Source: Hyphomicrobiales bacterium (GTDB taxonomy: Bacteria > Pseudomonadota > Alphaproteobacteria > Rhizobiales > Rhizobiaceae). Taken from it: a stretch of DNA of 64,000 nucleotides. Within the stretch, counting starts at the first letter, position 1. Each line of letters starts with the position of its first letter. The position numbers were made by a program, and so were the translations under genes. Below, piece by piece: positions 28,141 through 35,634 of the stretch. The notes under the pieces are model-generated. The model did not search any database and was not told the origin of the DNA. It saw nothing but the letters and a program-made list of their open reading frames with translations. The stretch covers positions 44,066 through 108,065 of the forward strand of contig UCJD01000004.1 in assembly GCA_900472605.1 (NCBI GenBank), given 5' to 3'.

Positions 28141-28488
28141 TCAGACCTCTTCCTTCTTCTTGACCTTCACCTTTGGCTCCGCCGGCGCATCCGGCGTGGG
28201 CGCCAGCAGTTTACGCAGCGACGAAATCTTGTCCTTGACCAGCGGGCGGAAACGCGTGGCGCGAAACGGCATGTCGGCGGCTCCGTATCCCTCCGGACCG
28301 TCGTCGTTGCCGCGATGCAGTTCTTCCAGCTTCACCCCGAAGAAGGTGCCGTCGATATAATGCGTGTATTCGCCGACCCAGCGTAGCGTGTAGATCTCGC
28401 CCTTGCGAATGCCCTGGTCTATGCTGACATGCTTGAATCTGTCATCGATGCACACGACCTTCTGGCCGACATGAAAGTCGTAGCTCAT
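28141..28488 (-). CDS. Hypothetical protein with SH3-like N-terminus, 115 aa
   Basis: Protein of 115 residues beginning MSYDFHVGQKVVCID. The first 60 residues (HVGQKVVCIDD...KGEIYTLR) look like a small SH3-type barrel of the kind seen in phage-like and rhizobial hypothetical proteins; the C-terminus is a Lys/Glu-rich tail (KVKVKKKEE). GAGG lies about eight bases before the ATG at 28488, which is why I prefer it over the upstream in-frame start at 28518. It follows the XRE gene closely (16 bp between stop and start), so the two are probably co-transcribed. Function unknown. Confidence 0.7.
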   Translation of the reverse strand: MSYDFHVGQKVVCIDDRFKHVSIDQGIRKGEIYTLRWVGEYTHYIDGTFFGVKLEELHRGNDDGPEGYGAADMPFRATRFRPLVKDKISSLRKLLAPTPDAPAEPKVKVKKKEEV

Positions 28489-28504
28489 CTCACAAACCTC
28501 AACT

Positions 28505-28828
28505 TCAACCCCCTGCACCGGGCGGTGCGTCGTTCTTCATGAATTCCGGATATTGAACAACTTCCGTCTCGACCGTGTCAAACGACTTGCCCGCCGATTG
28601 CGCCAGCCGCACGCCCGGCCCGCCCGATATCAATTCAGCGTCCGCTTCGAAAACGACACCCGCAGCTTCGAGCGCCTGCCTGACGGCGACAAGCGCGGTG
28701 TCGGCGCTTGTCGCTCCACCCTCGATACGGTCGAGGTCGGCAACGGAGATACCGGCGGCGTCGGCCAATTCGGCTTGCTGGAGGCCGAGCATCGCGCGGG
28801 CGCCGCGTATTTGTGCTAATGTTATCAT
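28505..28828 (-). CDS. XRE-family transcriptional regulator, 107 aa
   Basis: Small DNA-binding protein. Residues 1-60 form a lambda-repressor-like helix-turn-helix (QIRGARAMLGLQQAELADAAGISVADLDRIEGG). A segment around ALEAAGVVFE..ELISGGPGVRL follows, common in short single-domain XRE proteins of rhizobia. Start chosen at the ATG encoding MITLAQIRGAR; the longer in-frame start at 28864 would add a basic tail that does not fit the family. It heads a possible small operon with the two hypothetical genes downstream and may regulate itself. Confidence 0.8.
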   Translation of the reverse strand: MITLAQIRGARAMLGLQQAELADAAGISVADLDRIEGGATSADTALVAVRQALEAAGVVFEADAELISGGPGVRLAQSAGKSFDTVETEVVQYPEFMKNDAPPGAGG

Positions 28829-28877
28829 GATGATTTTATATAACCGGATCGATCTTTTTCTCAAGCTGGGCGACCGG

Positions 28878-29864
28878 CTAGGCCAGGCAGCATCGCTCCC
28901 ATTCGGTCAGCAACTGCATGATCTCGATCGAATCGGTGAGGCGCGGCGAGGGGCGGGGCGTCTGCTTCAGGCCCTTGCGCAGGCATTCTTCGACGAGCCT
29001 GACCTGGTGCCCGAAGGCATCGTGGTCCGACGAGACGACGATGCGCTCGGCGGCTAGGCCGTATTCCTCGATCTCCAGCAGATTGTCGCCGGCAACGGGT
29101 AGCCATGGATTGGTGAGGAAGCGCACCGAGGCCCGGTCGCCGCGGACGGTGAAATCGAACGACATGCCATAGCTGTCGGTCGATTGCAGCGTTGCCAACA
29201 CGCCCGAGCCGAAGCGGGCGACCAGCGCGGCGTCGCAGAGGTTGCTGTCATGGCTCGACAGGTTGCCATGGCCCGATACCACGCGGTCCGCGAAGGCATC
29301 GGCGCCGAATGCGGTCTGGATCACATAGTGCATCAGCGAGGCCGGGTAGCAGCCGAGATTGTAGAGCGTTCCGCCGCCCGCCGGATTGACGAGCCGCCAG
29401 ATATCCGCGGCGTAGGCACCGGAAATCGATCGTATAGTGCCGAGGCGGCCGGATCGGATGATGTTGCCGAGCTCGGCGATAACGGGGTGGCTGAGATACA
29501 TCAGCCCTTCGAGAAAGAAGATGTCGGCCTGCTCGACAGCCGCGGCAAGAGCATGCGCCTCGTCCATGGTGGTGGTCAGCGACTTCTCCGATAGCACCGG
29601 CTTGCCGCGCGCGGCCGCCTTGATGACCGCGTCGTGATGCACGTTGTTGGGGAGGCCAACGTAGATCACGTCGACATCGGGATCGTCGATAAGCGCATCG
29701 ATGCTGGAATGCCTGACGGAGATGCCGTACCGATCGGCAAAGGTCGCGAGGCGCTGCGGATCGCGACCGAACACCGCTCCGATCTCCGATCCGTCGCTGC
29801 CGTTGATGGCCTCGGCCACCGTGTTCGAGATGAAGCTCGTTCCGAGAATTCCCCAGCGCAGCAT
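28878..29864 (-). CDS. Gfo/Idh/MocA family oxidoreductase, 328 aa
   Basis: NAD(P)-dependent sugar or inositol-type dehydrogenase of the cytosol. The N-terminus has the Rossmann signature WGILGTSFIS, followed by YVGLPNNVHHDAVIKAAARGKPVLSEKSL, which is the family's substrate-loop motif (EKPL reads EKSL here). The C-terminal half is the alpha/beta Gfo domain with GGGTLYNLGCYPASLMHYV. Length is normal. The profile resembles dihydrodiol-dehydrogenase-like members, but the substrate cannot be read from sequence. The stop is 49 bp from the XRE gene start. Confidence 0.88.
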   Translation of the reverse strand: MLRWGILGTSFISNTVAEAINGSDGSEIGAVFGRDPQRLATFADRYGISVRHSSIDALIDDPDVDVIYVGLPNNVHHDAVIKAAARGKPVLSEKSLTTTMDEAHALAAAVEQADIFFLEGLMYLSHPVIAELGNIIRSGRLGTIRSISGAYAADIWRLVNPAGGGTLYNLGCYPASLMHYVIQTAFGADAFADRVVSGHGNLSSHDSNLCDAALVARFGSGVLATLQSTDSYGMSFDFTVRGDRASVRFLTNPWLPVAGDNLLEIEEYGLAAERIVVSSDHDAFGHQVRLVEECLRKGLKQTPRPSPRLTDSIEIMQLLTEWERCCLA

Positions 29865-30044
29865 TCCGTATCGCCTTTCACCAGCATTTCCACATGACTG
29901 CCGGTTCTATAGCCGGAACGGTCGATCAGTATAGAGGCTTCAGGCCTCAGGCCCCGAGGGCCGTATCCAGAGCTCCGCGCCAAGCGCATGGCGCATGGCT
30001 GCCCTGCACAAACTTGCCTACCGTTTAGGCGCGGCCGTGTGTAT

Positions 30045-30215
30045 ATACATATCCATCGAAGCGATGCATCCTCCTCCCGCAGAGCTTCGACTTTGCAAGT
30101 GCCTCACTCCTCCTCCCAGAGGGACTTGCGCGAACAGTAGCACTCCTCCTCCCAGCTGCTGTTCATTTGTTTTAAAAGCCTGTCGCACCTCCTCCCGCGA
30201 CAGGCTTTTTTATTT
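30045..30215 (+). ncRNA. Four-hairpin CCUCCUCCC (cuckoo/CcsR-type) small RNA
   Basis: Four consecutive hairpins each display CCTCCTCCC in the loop, at 30070-30078, 30109-30117, 30145-30153 and 30188-30196. Stems: TCGAAGC/GCTTCGA (30056-30090), GCAAGT/ACTTGC plus CCTC/GAGG (30095-30129), GAACAG/CTGTTC plus a UAGC/GCUG inner helix (30132-30164), and a 13-bp stem AAAAGCCTGTCGC/GCGACAGGCTTTT (30174-30209) running into a T-run, a textbook Rho-independent terminator. The loop sequence mimics the anti-Shine-Dalgarno end of 16S rRNA. Alphaproteobacterial RNAs of this type (cuckoo RNAs; CcsR1-4 of Rhodobacter) are known. The 5' end is not defined; a weak CTTGCC/CCGTGT pair at 30013-30040 could be an RpoH-like promoter. 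No DUF1127 gene precedes it. Confidence 0.85.
30174..30211 (+). terminator. Rho-independent terminator of the CCUCCUCCC RNA
   Basis: A 13-bp perfect stem (arms 30174-30186 and 30197-30209) closes a 10-base loop that itself contains CCTCCTCCC, followed by T residues to 30211. The hairpin therefore acts both as terminator and as the fourth anti-SD element. It also lies 27 bp past the stop of the converging dehydrogenase gene. Confidence 0.9.
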
Positions 30216-30237
30216 TCTGCCCTATCCCAGATTGATC

Positions 30238-31263
30238 TCAGGAAACCGACACGGGCTTCGAGCGCAAACGGCTCGCCGTCGCCGGATCGGCACGTCGGCA
30301 AAGCTGCGGCGGCAGACCTTTCAAGATCAGTTCGGCGTCGGCCACGGCCATCGTGCCGAGTTCGTAGAAGGCATCGCGGGTGCCACCGGTGCGATGCGCA
30401 GAGAGCAGCAAACCCGGCAATCCGCGTACCGGGTCGCCGGCCGCGACCGGCTCCTCCGGAAAGACATCGGTCGCGGCGATGATGTGCCCCGATTTCACCG
30501 CCTCCAGCATCGCTGGAAAATCGACCACCGCTGCGCGGCTCATCAGCAGGAATGCGGCGCCGGGCTTCATCAGTTGAAACTCGCGACGGCCGATGAAGCC
30601 TTCGTTCTCACTGGTCACACTGGCGAAGACGAAAACCACCTGGCTCTCGCTCAACGTCTCGTCCAGACCTGATGGCACGCAATCCAGGCGCTCGATGATC
30701 TCGCCGGGCAGCCATGGGTCTAATACCCGTACCGTGTTTTTGAACGGGCGGATCAGATCGCGCAGCTGCCTGCCGAGATCGCCGAAGCCGATGATCCCGA
30801 CCGGCGCACCCGCAAAGCGGAAGACGCCGTCGTTGCCGGCCAATCCATATTCTTCGGTTCCCGCCCGGAAATCGCGGTCTGCGCGGGTGATGCCGCGGGC
30901 AAGATCAAGCGCCATGCCGAGTGCTGCTTCAGCCACGGGCGATGCGAAGGCCGATGCCGGCGTAATCACCCAGATGCCGCGTTCGACGCAGGCCTGATAG
31001 TCGATATTCGGCATAAAGTTGGATTCGACATTGATGATCGCCTTCAGCTTCGGCGCCCGGTCCAATCTCTCGCGCGGCATGTCGGTCTGCCCGAAGATCA
31101 GCACCGTCTCGGGAAGCAAGGCATCGACCTGCTCTGGCGGCATCTGCCGATCTTCGGAAATCACCACCTCGCCGAGATTTTCCAGCCGACGGCGAACATC
31201 CGGCTTCATGATCAGATCGAGCGTTCGTGGCAAAGAGTCCACCAGAACAATATTGCGGCTCAT
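30238..31263 (-). CDS. D-2-hydroxyacid dehydrogenase family protein, 341 aa
   Basis: NAD(P)-dependent dehydrogenase acting on a 2-hydroxyacid or 2-keto acid. The nucleotide-binding core has GIIGFGDLGRQLRDLIRPF. The catalytic Arg-Glu-His set is present: SRAAVVD (Arg), EEPV (Glu) and SAHRTGG (His). Start taken at MSRNIVLVDS, which has GGAGG five bases upstream; the in-frame ATG at 31278 lies before that SD. That GGAGGAGG site is itself complementary to the loops of the neighbouring CCUCCUCCC RNA. Substrate unknown; phosphoglycerate dehydrogenase-like overall. Confidence 0.88.
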   Translation of the reverse strand: MSRNIVLVDSLPRTLDLIMKPDVRRRLENLGEVVISEDRQMPPEQVDALLPETVLIFGQTDMPRERLDRAPKLKAIINVESNFMPNIDYQACVERGIWVITPASAFASPVAEAALGMALDLARGITRADRDFRAGTEEYGLAGNDGVFRFAGAPVGIIGFGDLGRQLRDLIRPFKNTVRVLDPWLPGEIIERLDCVPSGLDETLSESQVVFVFASVTSENEGFIGRREFQLMKPGAAFLLMSRAAVVDFPAMLEAVKSGHIIAATDVFPEEPVAAGDPVRGLPGLLLSAHRTGGTRDAFYELGTMAVADAELILKGLPPQLCRRADPATASRLRSKPVSVS

Positions 31264-31347
31264 CACGTCCTCCTCCATTCCCTAAAGGAAGACTTATCAG
31301 CAAATGCCGCTAGGAAAAGGGGCTGTCGGGCCCGTCATCGTAAAACG

Positions 31348-31381
31348 AGAGAGGCCAATCCCCGAGGGCAGCGGCCTCTCT
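31348..31381 (-). terminator. Terminator downstream of the M24 peptidase gene
   Basis: AGAGAGGCC (31348-31356) and GGCCTCTCT (31373-31381) make a nine-base perfect stem. On the minus strand the hairpin is followed by CGTTTTA, a short T-run. It lies about 50 bp beyond the stop of the M24 peptidase gene. Confidence 0.65.
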
Positions 31382-31431
31382 TTGCAATCCTGCCCGGCGC
31401 CCGACAGTTCAGTCAGGCGATGTCGTGCAAG

Positions 31432-32574
31432 TCACGCAAACGGTTCTGTCGGGCTTTCGGCCGGTCGCGTGAACCATGCCGCGCCAGTCTCGGTCATGTG
31501 GATATGGTCTTCGAGGCGGATCCCGTATCGCCCGGGGAAAACGATCATCGGCTCGTTCGAGAAGCACATGCCCCGTTCGAGCGCCGTCCGGTTGCCGCGC
31601 ACGATATAGGGCTCCTCGTGAATTTCCAGGCCGAGGCCATGGCCGGCCCTGTGTGGCAGGCCGGGCAGCGCGTAGTCCGGCCCCAGCCCATGGCGAACCA
31701 TTACTGCGCGGGCCGCATCGTCCAGGCTGGAGCAGGCGGCGCCGAGCTTGGCTGCATCGAAAACGGCCTGCTGCGCCGCGCGCTCGATCGCCCAGGCGCG
31801 TGCGAAATCCGCATCCGGCTCGTCCAGAACATAGGTGCGCGTCAGATCGGAATGATACCCGTCGATACGGCATCCGGTATCAACCAGAATGACATCGCCG
31901 GCCGAGTAGGTCTGCTCGCCATCGGCGCCATGCGGGAGCGAGGTGGCTTCGCCGAAGGAGACGATGCAGAAACTTGATCCGCCGGCCGCGCCGAGCGCGC
32001 GGTGCTGCTCGTCGATATAGCGCACCACATCCGATGCCAGGACGCCGGGCTTGATATAGGCATGTGCGCGGCGGTGGACTTCCAGCGTCAGGTTCATCGC
32101 GTACTGGATGATGCCGATCTCGGCTGCCGATTTGCGCAGGCGGATATCGCGGATCAGTCGTGCGCCATCGACAAGGCGCTCCGCACCGAGCGCCTTGGCA
32201 AGCGCGTGATAGACGAACAGCGGCAAGGCGTCGTCAAGCGCGACGCGACCCTTTGCCGAGAGCAGGCCGGCTACGGTCTCCGCGCTGTTTTCGTCCTCCT
32301 CCCAAGTCACGATCGCGCCGTCGAGTTTCGGCAGGCTGTCGACGCGGCTGCGCTCGAAACCCGGCACGACGTAGAAGAGGTCGGCCTGGGTGATCAGCGC
32401 GCCGACCAGTCGCTCGCTCTGATGCCAGACAAGACCGGTGAAATAGCGCAAGCTCTCCGTCGAGCCGAGGAGCACGGCGTCCACGCCGGCAGCACCCATG
32501 CGGCCGCGCAGTGTCGAAAGCCGCTCACGGCGTTCGGTTTCGGAAATAGGGGAGGGGCGGGGGGTGGCCGACAT
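31432..32574 (-). CDS. M24-family metallopeptidase (Xaa-Pro peptidase-like), 380 aa
   Basis: Creatinase/aminopeptidase P-fold hydrolase. The N-terminal creatinase domain (SLRYFTGL..) precedes the pita-bread domain. All five metal ligands are visible: Asp in LVDTGCRIDG, Asp in HSDLTRTY, His in AGHGLGLEIHEEP, Glu in FSNEPM and Glu in RLEDHI. The start at MSATPRP has AGAGGA six bases upstream; an in-frame TTG at 32634 would add 20 Arg-rich residues and is unlikely. Members include prolidases and ectoine hydrolase (DoeA). The nearby class III aminotransferase makes an osmolyte or amino-acid catabolic role possible, but no other ectoine genes are present. Confidence 0.85.
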   Translation of the reverse strand: MSATPRPSPISETERRERLSTLRGRMGAAGVDAVLLGSTESLRYFTGLVWHQSERLVGALITQADLFYVVPGFERSRVDSLPKLDGAIVTWEEDENSAETVAGLLSAKGRVALDDALPLFVYHALAKALGAERLVDGARLIRDIRLRKSAAEIGIIQYAMNLTLEVHRRAHAYIKPGVLASDVVRYIDEQHRALGAAGGSSFCIVSFGEATSLPHGADGEQTYSAGDVILVDTGCRIDGYHSDLTRTYVLDEPDADFARAWAIERAAQQAVFDAAKLGAACSSLDDAARAVMVRHGLGPDYALPGLPHRAGHGLGLEIHEEPYIVRGNRTALERGMCFSNEPMIVFPGRYGIRLEDHIHMTETGAAWFTRPAESPTEPFA

Positions 32575-32714
32575 GGCTATTCCTCTTGATATCGATCCGC
32601 CGGTGCCGGCGCACCTGCGCCGCCGCATCAGCAATCAAGTCGCGGCTTGATCGCGTGCAGCTAGTCCTCCTCCCGCCGTCAAGTCAACCGGCCGCGGACT
32701 GTCGATATCGGTTC

Positions 32715-33386
32715 TTACGGTTGGCGCGTTGCCAGGAGCTCGACCTTGCGCACGAGGTCGGCCACCGAGCGAACCTCCATCTTGCGCATGACGTTGCCGC
32801 GGTGAAGCTTGACGGTGATTTCGCTGATCCCGAGATCGTAGGCGATCTGCTTGTTCATCAGCCCCTTGCTGACCGCCATCATCACCTCGCGCTCACGCGG
32901 TGTCAGCGTTTCGGCCAGAGTGACGACGGCATCGCCCTCGGCGTTGTCGCGGCGTTGCACCGCATCGCGCTCGATCGCCGTGGAGACGGCGTCGAGCAGG
33001 TCCTGGTCGCGGAACGGCTTTACCAGGAAATCCACCGCGCCGGCCTTCATCGCCCGCACGCTCATCGGAATGTCGCCAAAACCGGTCATGAACACGATCG
33101 GCAGCCGGCTTCCCATGCGCTCCAGTTGCCCCTGGAAATCGAGACCGCTCAACCCCGGCAGCCGAACGTCGAGCAAGATGCATCCCGGCCGCTTCAGGTC
33201 TGCGCCGGCAAGAAGTGCTGCGGGGCTGTCGAAAGCGGAAACATCGATCCGTACCGACTGAAAGAGATCGACGAGCGCCTCGCGCACGGAAATGTCGTCG
33301 TCGACGATCAGCACCATCGGCGATACCGGCTGCACCACGGTCGCTCGTCGCATGTCACTCACGGCATTTCTCCAGAGCTGGGTCAT
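32715..33386 (-). CDS. FixJ/NarL-type response regulator, 223 aa
   Basis: Two-component transcription factor. The receiver domain (about 20-140) has VDDD, the phospho-acceptor Asp73 in LLDVRLPG, the Thr of FMTGF and the Lys of VKPF. The C-terminal LuxR-type helix-turn-helix (about 160-215) has TPREREVM..VS.GLMNKQIA..LGISEITVKLHRG. The FixJ-like TPRE-REV start of the output domain places it in the FixJ/TtrR group. No histidine kinase lies next to it, so it is an orphan here. Start at 33386 is supported by GGGAGG upstream; MRRAT at 33353 is an alternative. Confidence 0.9.
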   Translation of the reverse strand: MTQLWRNAVSDMRRATVVQPVSPMVLIVDDDISVREALVDLFQSVRIDVSAFDSPAALLAGADLKRPGCILLDVRLPGLSGLDFQGQLERMGSRLPIVFMTGFGDIPMSVRAMKAGAVDFLVKPFRDQDLLDAVSTAIERDAVQRRDNAEGDAVVTLAETLTPREREVMMAVSKGLMNKQIAYDLGISEITVKLHRGNVMRKMEVRSVADLVRKVELLATRQP

Positions 33387-33552
33387 TTCGCGGCGCCTCC
33401 CTCATCAGGTCACTTTGAGTGCGGGCGTGCTCGTCCCTGCACGTTGTGCCCGCATCCTTAGGGCGAAGCAACCATAGCCAGACATGAAGATCGGCCAAAC
33501 TATACTTAGGTTTGGGGTCCTGACTGCCGTCACGCCCGCGATTGACGTGATA

Positions 33553-34101
33553 TCAGAACGTCGGTGGCGTGCATGCGCTGATCACCTCGCAGGGAACAGG
33601 GCCGACGCAGCGAAAGCGATGCGGGCGCCTGCTCTCGAAATAATAGGCGTCGCCAGGGCCGAGGATACGGCGCTCGTCCTCTACCGTCACCTCCATACGG
33701 CCCGAAAGCACGATGCCGCCTTCCTCGCCCTCATGCACAAGCATCACCTTGCCGGTGTCGGCGCCGGGTTGGTAGCATTCCTTGAGGATTTGCAGCTGTC
33801 GACCGAACAGGCTCTCGCCGATCTGCCGATAGGAAATTGGTCCCTTGCCGATCTCGACCAGTTCCTCGGCGGCGTAAAATGGCTTGCGCGACTTCTGCGG
33901 TTCGAAGGCAAAGAATTCCGCCAGGCCGATCGGGATTCCATCGAGGATGCGCTTCAAGGCGCCGACCGACGGGTTGGACGAATTGGATTCGATCAGCGAA
34001 ATGGTCGAGTTGGTGACGCCCGCCCGCTTCGCCAGTTCGCGTTGCGAAAGATTGTGAAGCATGCGCAAATGGCGCAAGCGCTGGCCGATATCGACGGACA
34101 T
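33553..34101 (-). CDS. XRE-cupin transcriptional regulator (PuuR-like), 182 aa
   Basis: Repressor-type regulator. Residues 1-60 are an XRE helix-turn-helix (LRHLRMLHNLSQRELAKRAGVTNSTISLIE); residues about 105-180 form a cupin barrel with LVHEGEEGGIVLSGRMEV and GDAYYFESRRPHRF, a ligand-sensing domain. PuuR-like proteins control polyamine or amino-acid catabolism. It is divergent from the omega-aminotransferase at 34251, whose promoter it probably shares; the inverted repeat at 34115-34130 lies 13 bp before its own start codon. Start chosen at MSVDIGQRL, with GGGGA upstream; longer in-frame starts would run through that operator. Confidence 0.88.
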   Translation of the reverse strand: MSVDIGQRLRHLRMLHNLSQRELAKRAGVTNSTISLIESNSSNPSVGALKRILDGIPIGLAEFFAFEPQKSRKPFYAAEELVEIGKGPISYRQIGESLFGRQLQILKECYQPGADTGKVMLVHEGEEGGIVLSGRMEVTVEDERRILGPGDAYYFESRRPHRFRCVGPVPCEVISACTPPTF

Positions 34102-34114
34102 GGCATCCCCAAGT

Positions 34115-34130
34115 TTTCGAGTGTTCGAAA
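34115..34130. promoter_or_regulatory. Candidate operator TTTCGA-N4-TCGAAA
   Basis: TTTCGA (34115-34120) and TCGAAA (34125-34130) form a perfect six-base dyad with a four-base spacer, in the 149-bp gap between the XRE-cupin gene and the divergent aminotransferase. A second ATTCGATTTTGAA-like element follows at about 34139. Position and symmetry fit autoregulation by the XRE-cupin protein; binding is inference. Confidence 0.5.
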
Positions 34131-34250
34131 TATAACAACATTCGATTTTGAAGGCCATGATTTTCAATGGGTTGAAAAAAGCCAGAAAAGGGCTTGTTCA
34201 GGAATCTGAATTGGCCGATCACTTCATCATCACCATTCCGGAGAGACCTC

Positions 34251-35585
34251 ATGGACCAGATCAGCAAAGCAAACAGCCCGTCGCTCGATAACTTCTGGAT
34301 GCCGTTCACGGCCAACCGCCAGTTCAAGGCAGCCCCGCGTCTGCTGGCCTCGGCAGCAGGCATGTATTATACCGATGTCGACGGCAACAAGGTGCTGGAT
34401 GGTACCGCCGGTCTGTGGTGCGTGAATGCCGGCCACGCCCGCAAGCGGATCGCCGAGGCCGTCGAGCGTCAGCTGATGACCATGGACTTCGCTCCGACTT
34501 TTCAGATGGGCCACCAGATTGCCTTTGATTTCGCCGAGCGGCTGGCCAAGATTGCCCCCGGTGGTCCGAGCGCGCAGCTTGATCGGGTGTTCTTCACCGG
34601 CTCTGGTTCCGAATCCGTCGATACCGCGCTGAAGATCGCCATCGCCTACCAGCGCGCCATCGGGCAGGGCACGCGCACCCGCATCATCGGCCGCGAAAAG
34701 GGTTATCACGGCGTCGGCTTCGGCGGCATCTCCGTCGGCGGCCTCGTCAACAACCGCCGCGTATTCCCGCAGATCCCGGCCGATCACATGCGTCATACGC
34801 TCGATGTCGAGCGCAATGCCTTCAGCAAGGGTCTGCCGGCTCATGGAATCGAGCTCGCCGAAGATCTGGAACGACTGGTCGGACTGCATGGCGCCGAGAC
34901 GATCGCGGCTGTCATCGTCGAGCCGATGTCCGGTTCGGCCGGCGTTATCCTGCCGCCCAAGGGCTATCTGGAGCGCCTGCGCGCGATCGCCGACAAGTAC
35001 GGCATCCTGCTGATCTTCGACGAAGTCATTACCGGCTTTGGACGCCTCGGCACGCCGTTTGCCACCGATTACTTCGGCGTGGTACCGGATCTCGTAACGA
35101 CGGCGAAGGGTCTGACCAACGGCGCGATCCCGATGGGCGCCGTGTTTGCAAGCCGCAAGGTCTATGACGCGATGATGACCGGCCCGGAGAATGCCATCGA
35201 GCTGTTCCACGGCTACACCTACTCCGGTCACCCTGTTGCCAGCGCCGCCGGCATCGCCACGCTCGAGATTTACGAGGAAGAAGGCCTGCTGACGCGCGGC
35301 GCCGGTCTCACGGAGACCTGGCAGGAGGCGCTTCACTCGCTGAAGGGCTTGCCGAATGTGCTCGACATCCGCAACCTCGGTCTGGTCGGCGCCATCGAGC
35401 TCTCGTCGCGTGAAGGCGCGATCGGCGCTCGCGCCTACGACGTCTTCGTCGATTGCTTCAAGAAAGGCCTGCTGATCCGCGTCACCGGCGACACCATCGC
35501 GCTCTCGCCGCCGCTGATTATCGAAAAGGATCAGATCGAGACCATCGTCTCGATTATCGGCGATGCGCTGAAGCGCGCAGCCTGA
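34251..35585 (+). CDS. Class III omega-amino acid--pyruvate aminotransferase, 444 aa
   Basis: PLP enzyme that transfers the amino group of an omega-amino acid or amine (typically beta-alanine) to pyruvate. The PLP lysine is Lys286 in TTAKGLTNG, preceded by LLIFDEVITGFGRLG with the cofactor-binding Asp. FTGSGSESVDTALK binds the PLP phosphate, and SLDNFWMPFTANRQFK at the N-terminus is typical of the beta-alanine:pyruvate group. Length is normal for the family. Start at MDQISKAN has GGAGAG eight bases upstream. It is divergent from a PuuR-like regulator, so expression probably responds to an amine or amino acid. A perfect 11-bp hairpin follows the stop. Confidence 0.92.
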   Translation: MDQISKANSPSLDNFWMPFTANRQFKAAPRLLASAAGMYYTDVDGNKVLDGTAGLWCVNAGHARKRIAEAVERQLMTMDFAPTFQMGHQIAFDFAERLAKIAPGGPSAQLDRVFFTGSGSESVDTALKIAIAYQRAIGQGTRTRIIGREKGYHGVGFGGISVGGLVNNRRVFPQIPADHMRHTLDVERNAFSKGLPAHGIELAEDLERLVGLHGAETIAAVIVEPMSGSAGVILPPKGYLERLRAIADKYGILLIFDEVITGFGRLGTPFATDYFGVVPDLVTTAKGLTNGAIPMGAVFASRKVYDAMMTGPENAIELFHGYTYSGHPVASAAGIATLEIYEEEGLLTRGAGLTETWQEALHSLKGLPNVLDIRNLGLVGAIELSSREGAIGARAYDVFVDCFKKGLLIRVTGDTIALSPPLIIEKDQIETIVSIIGDALKRAA

Positions 35586-35594
35586 TCAATTCGT

Positions 35595-35622
35595 TTCGGG
35601 CCTCGTTTAAGCGAGGCCCGAA
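35595..35622. terminator. Bidirectional 11-bp hairpin between convergent genes
   Basis: TTCGGGCCTCG (35595-35605) and CGAGGCCCGAA (35612-35622) pair perfectly around a six-base loop. It lies between the stops of the aminotransferase (35585) and the oxidoreductase (35635). There is no long T-run on either side, so it is a candidate bidirectional terminator or an mRNA 3'-end stabiliser. Confidence 0.7.
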
Positions 35623-35634
35623 CACACATCGTGC

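Noticed and set aside
30104..30672. Open frames across the CCUCCUCCC RNA (both strands)
   Set aside because: They read through perfect hairpins and a terminator, with products dominated by repeated Pro or Arg-Lys runs generated by the repeated motif.
31432..32574. Ectoine hydrolase (doeA) assignment for the M24 peptidase
   Set aside because: Fold and metal ligands fit the whole M24 family. No doeB, doeC or ectoine transporter is nearby, so the specific name is not supported.
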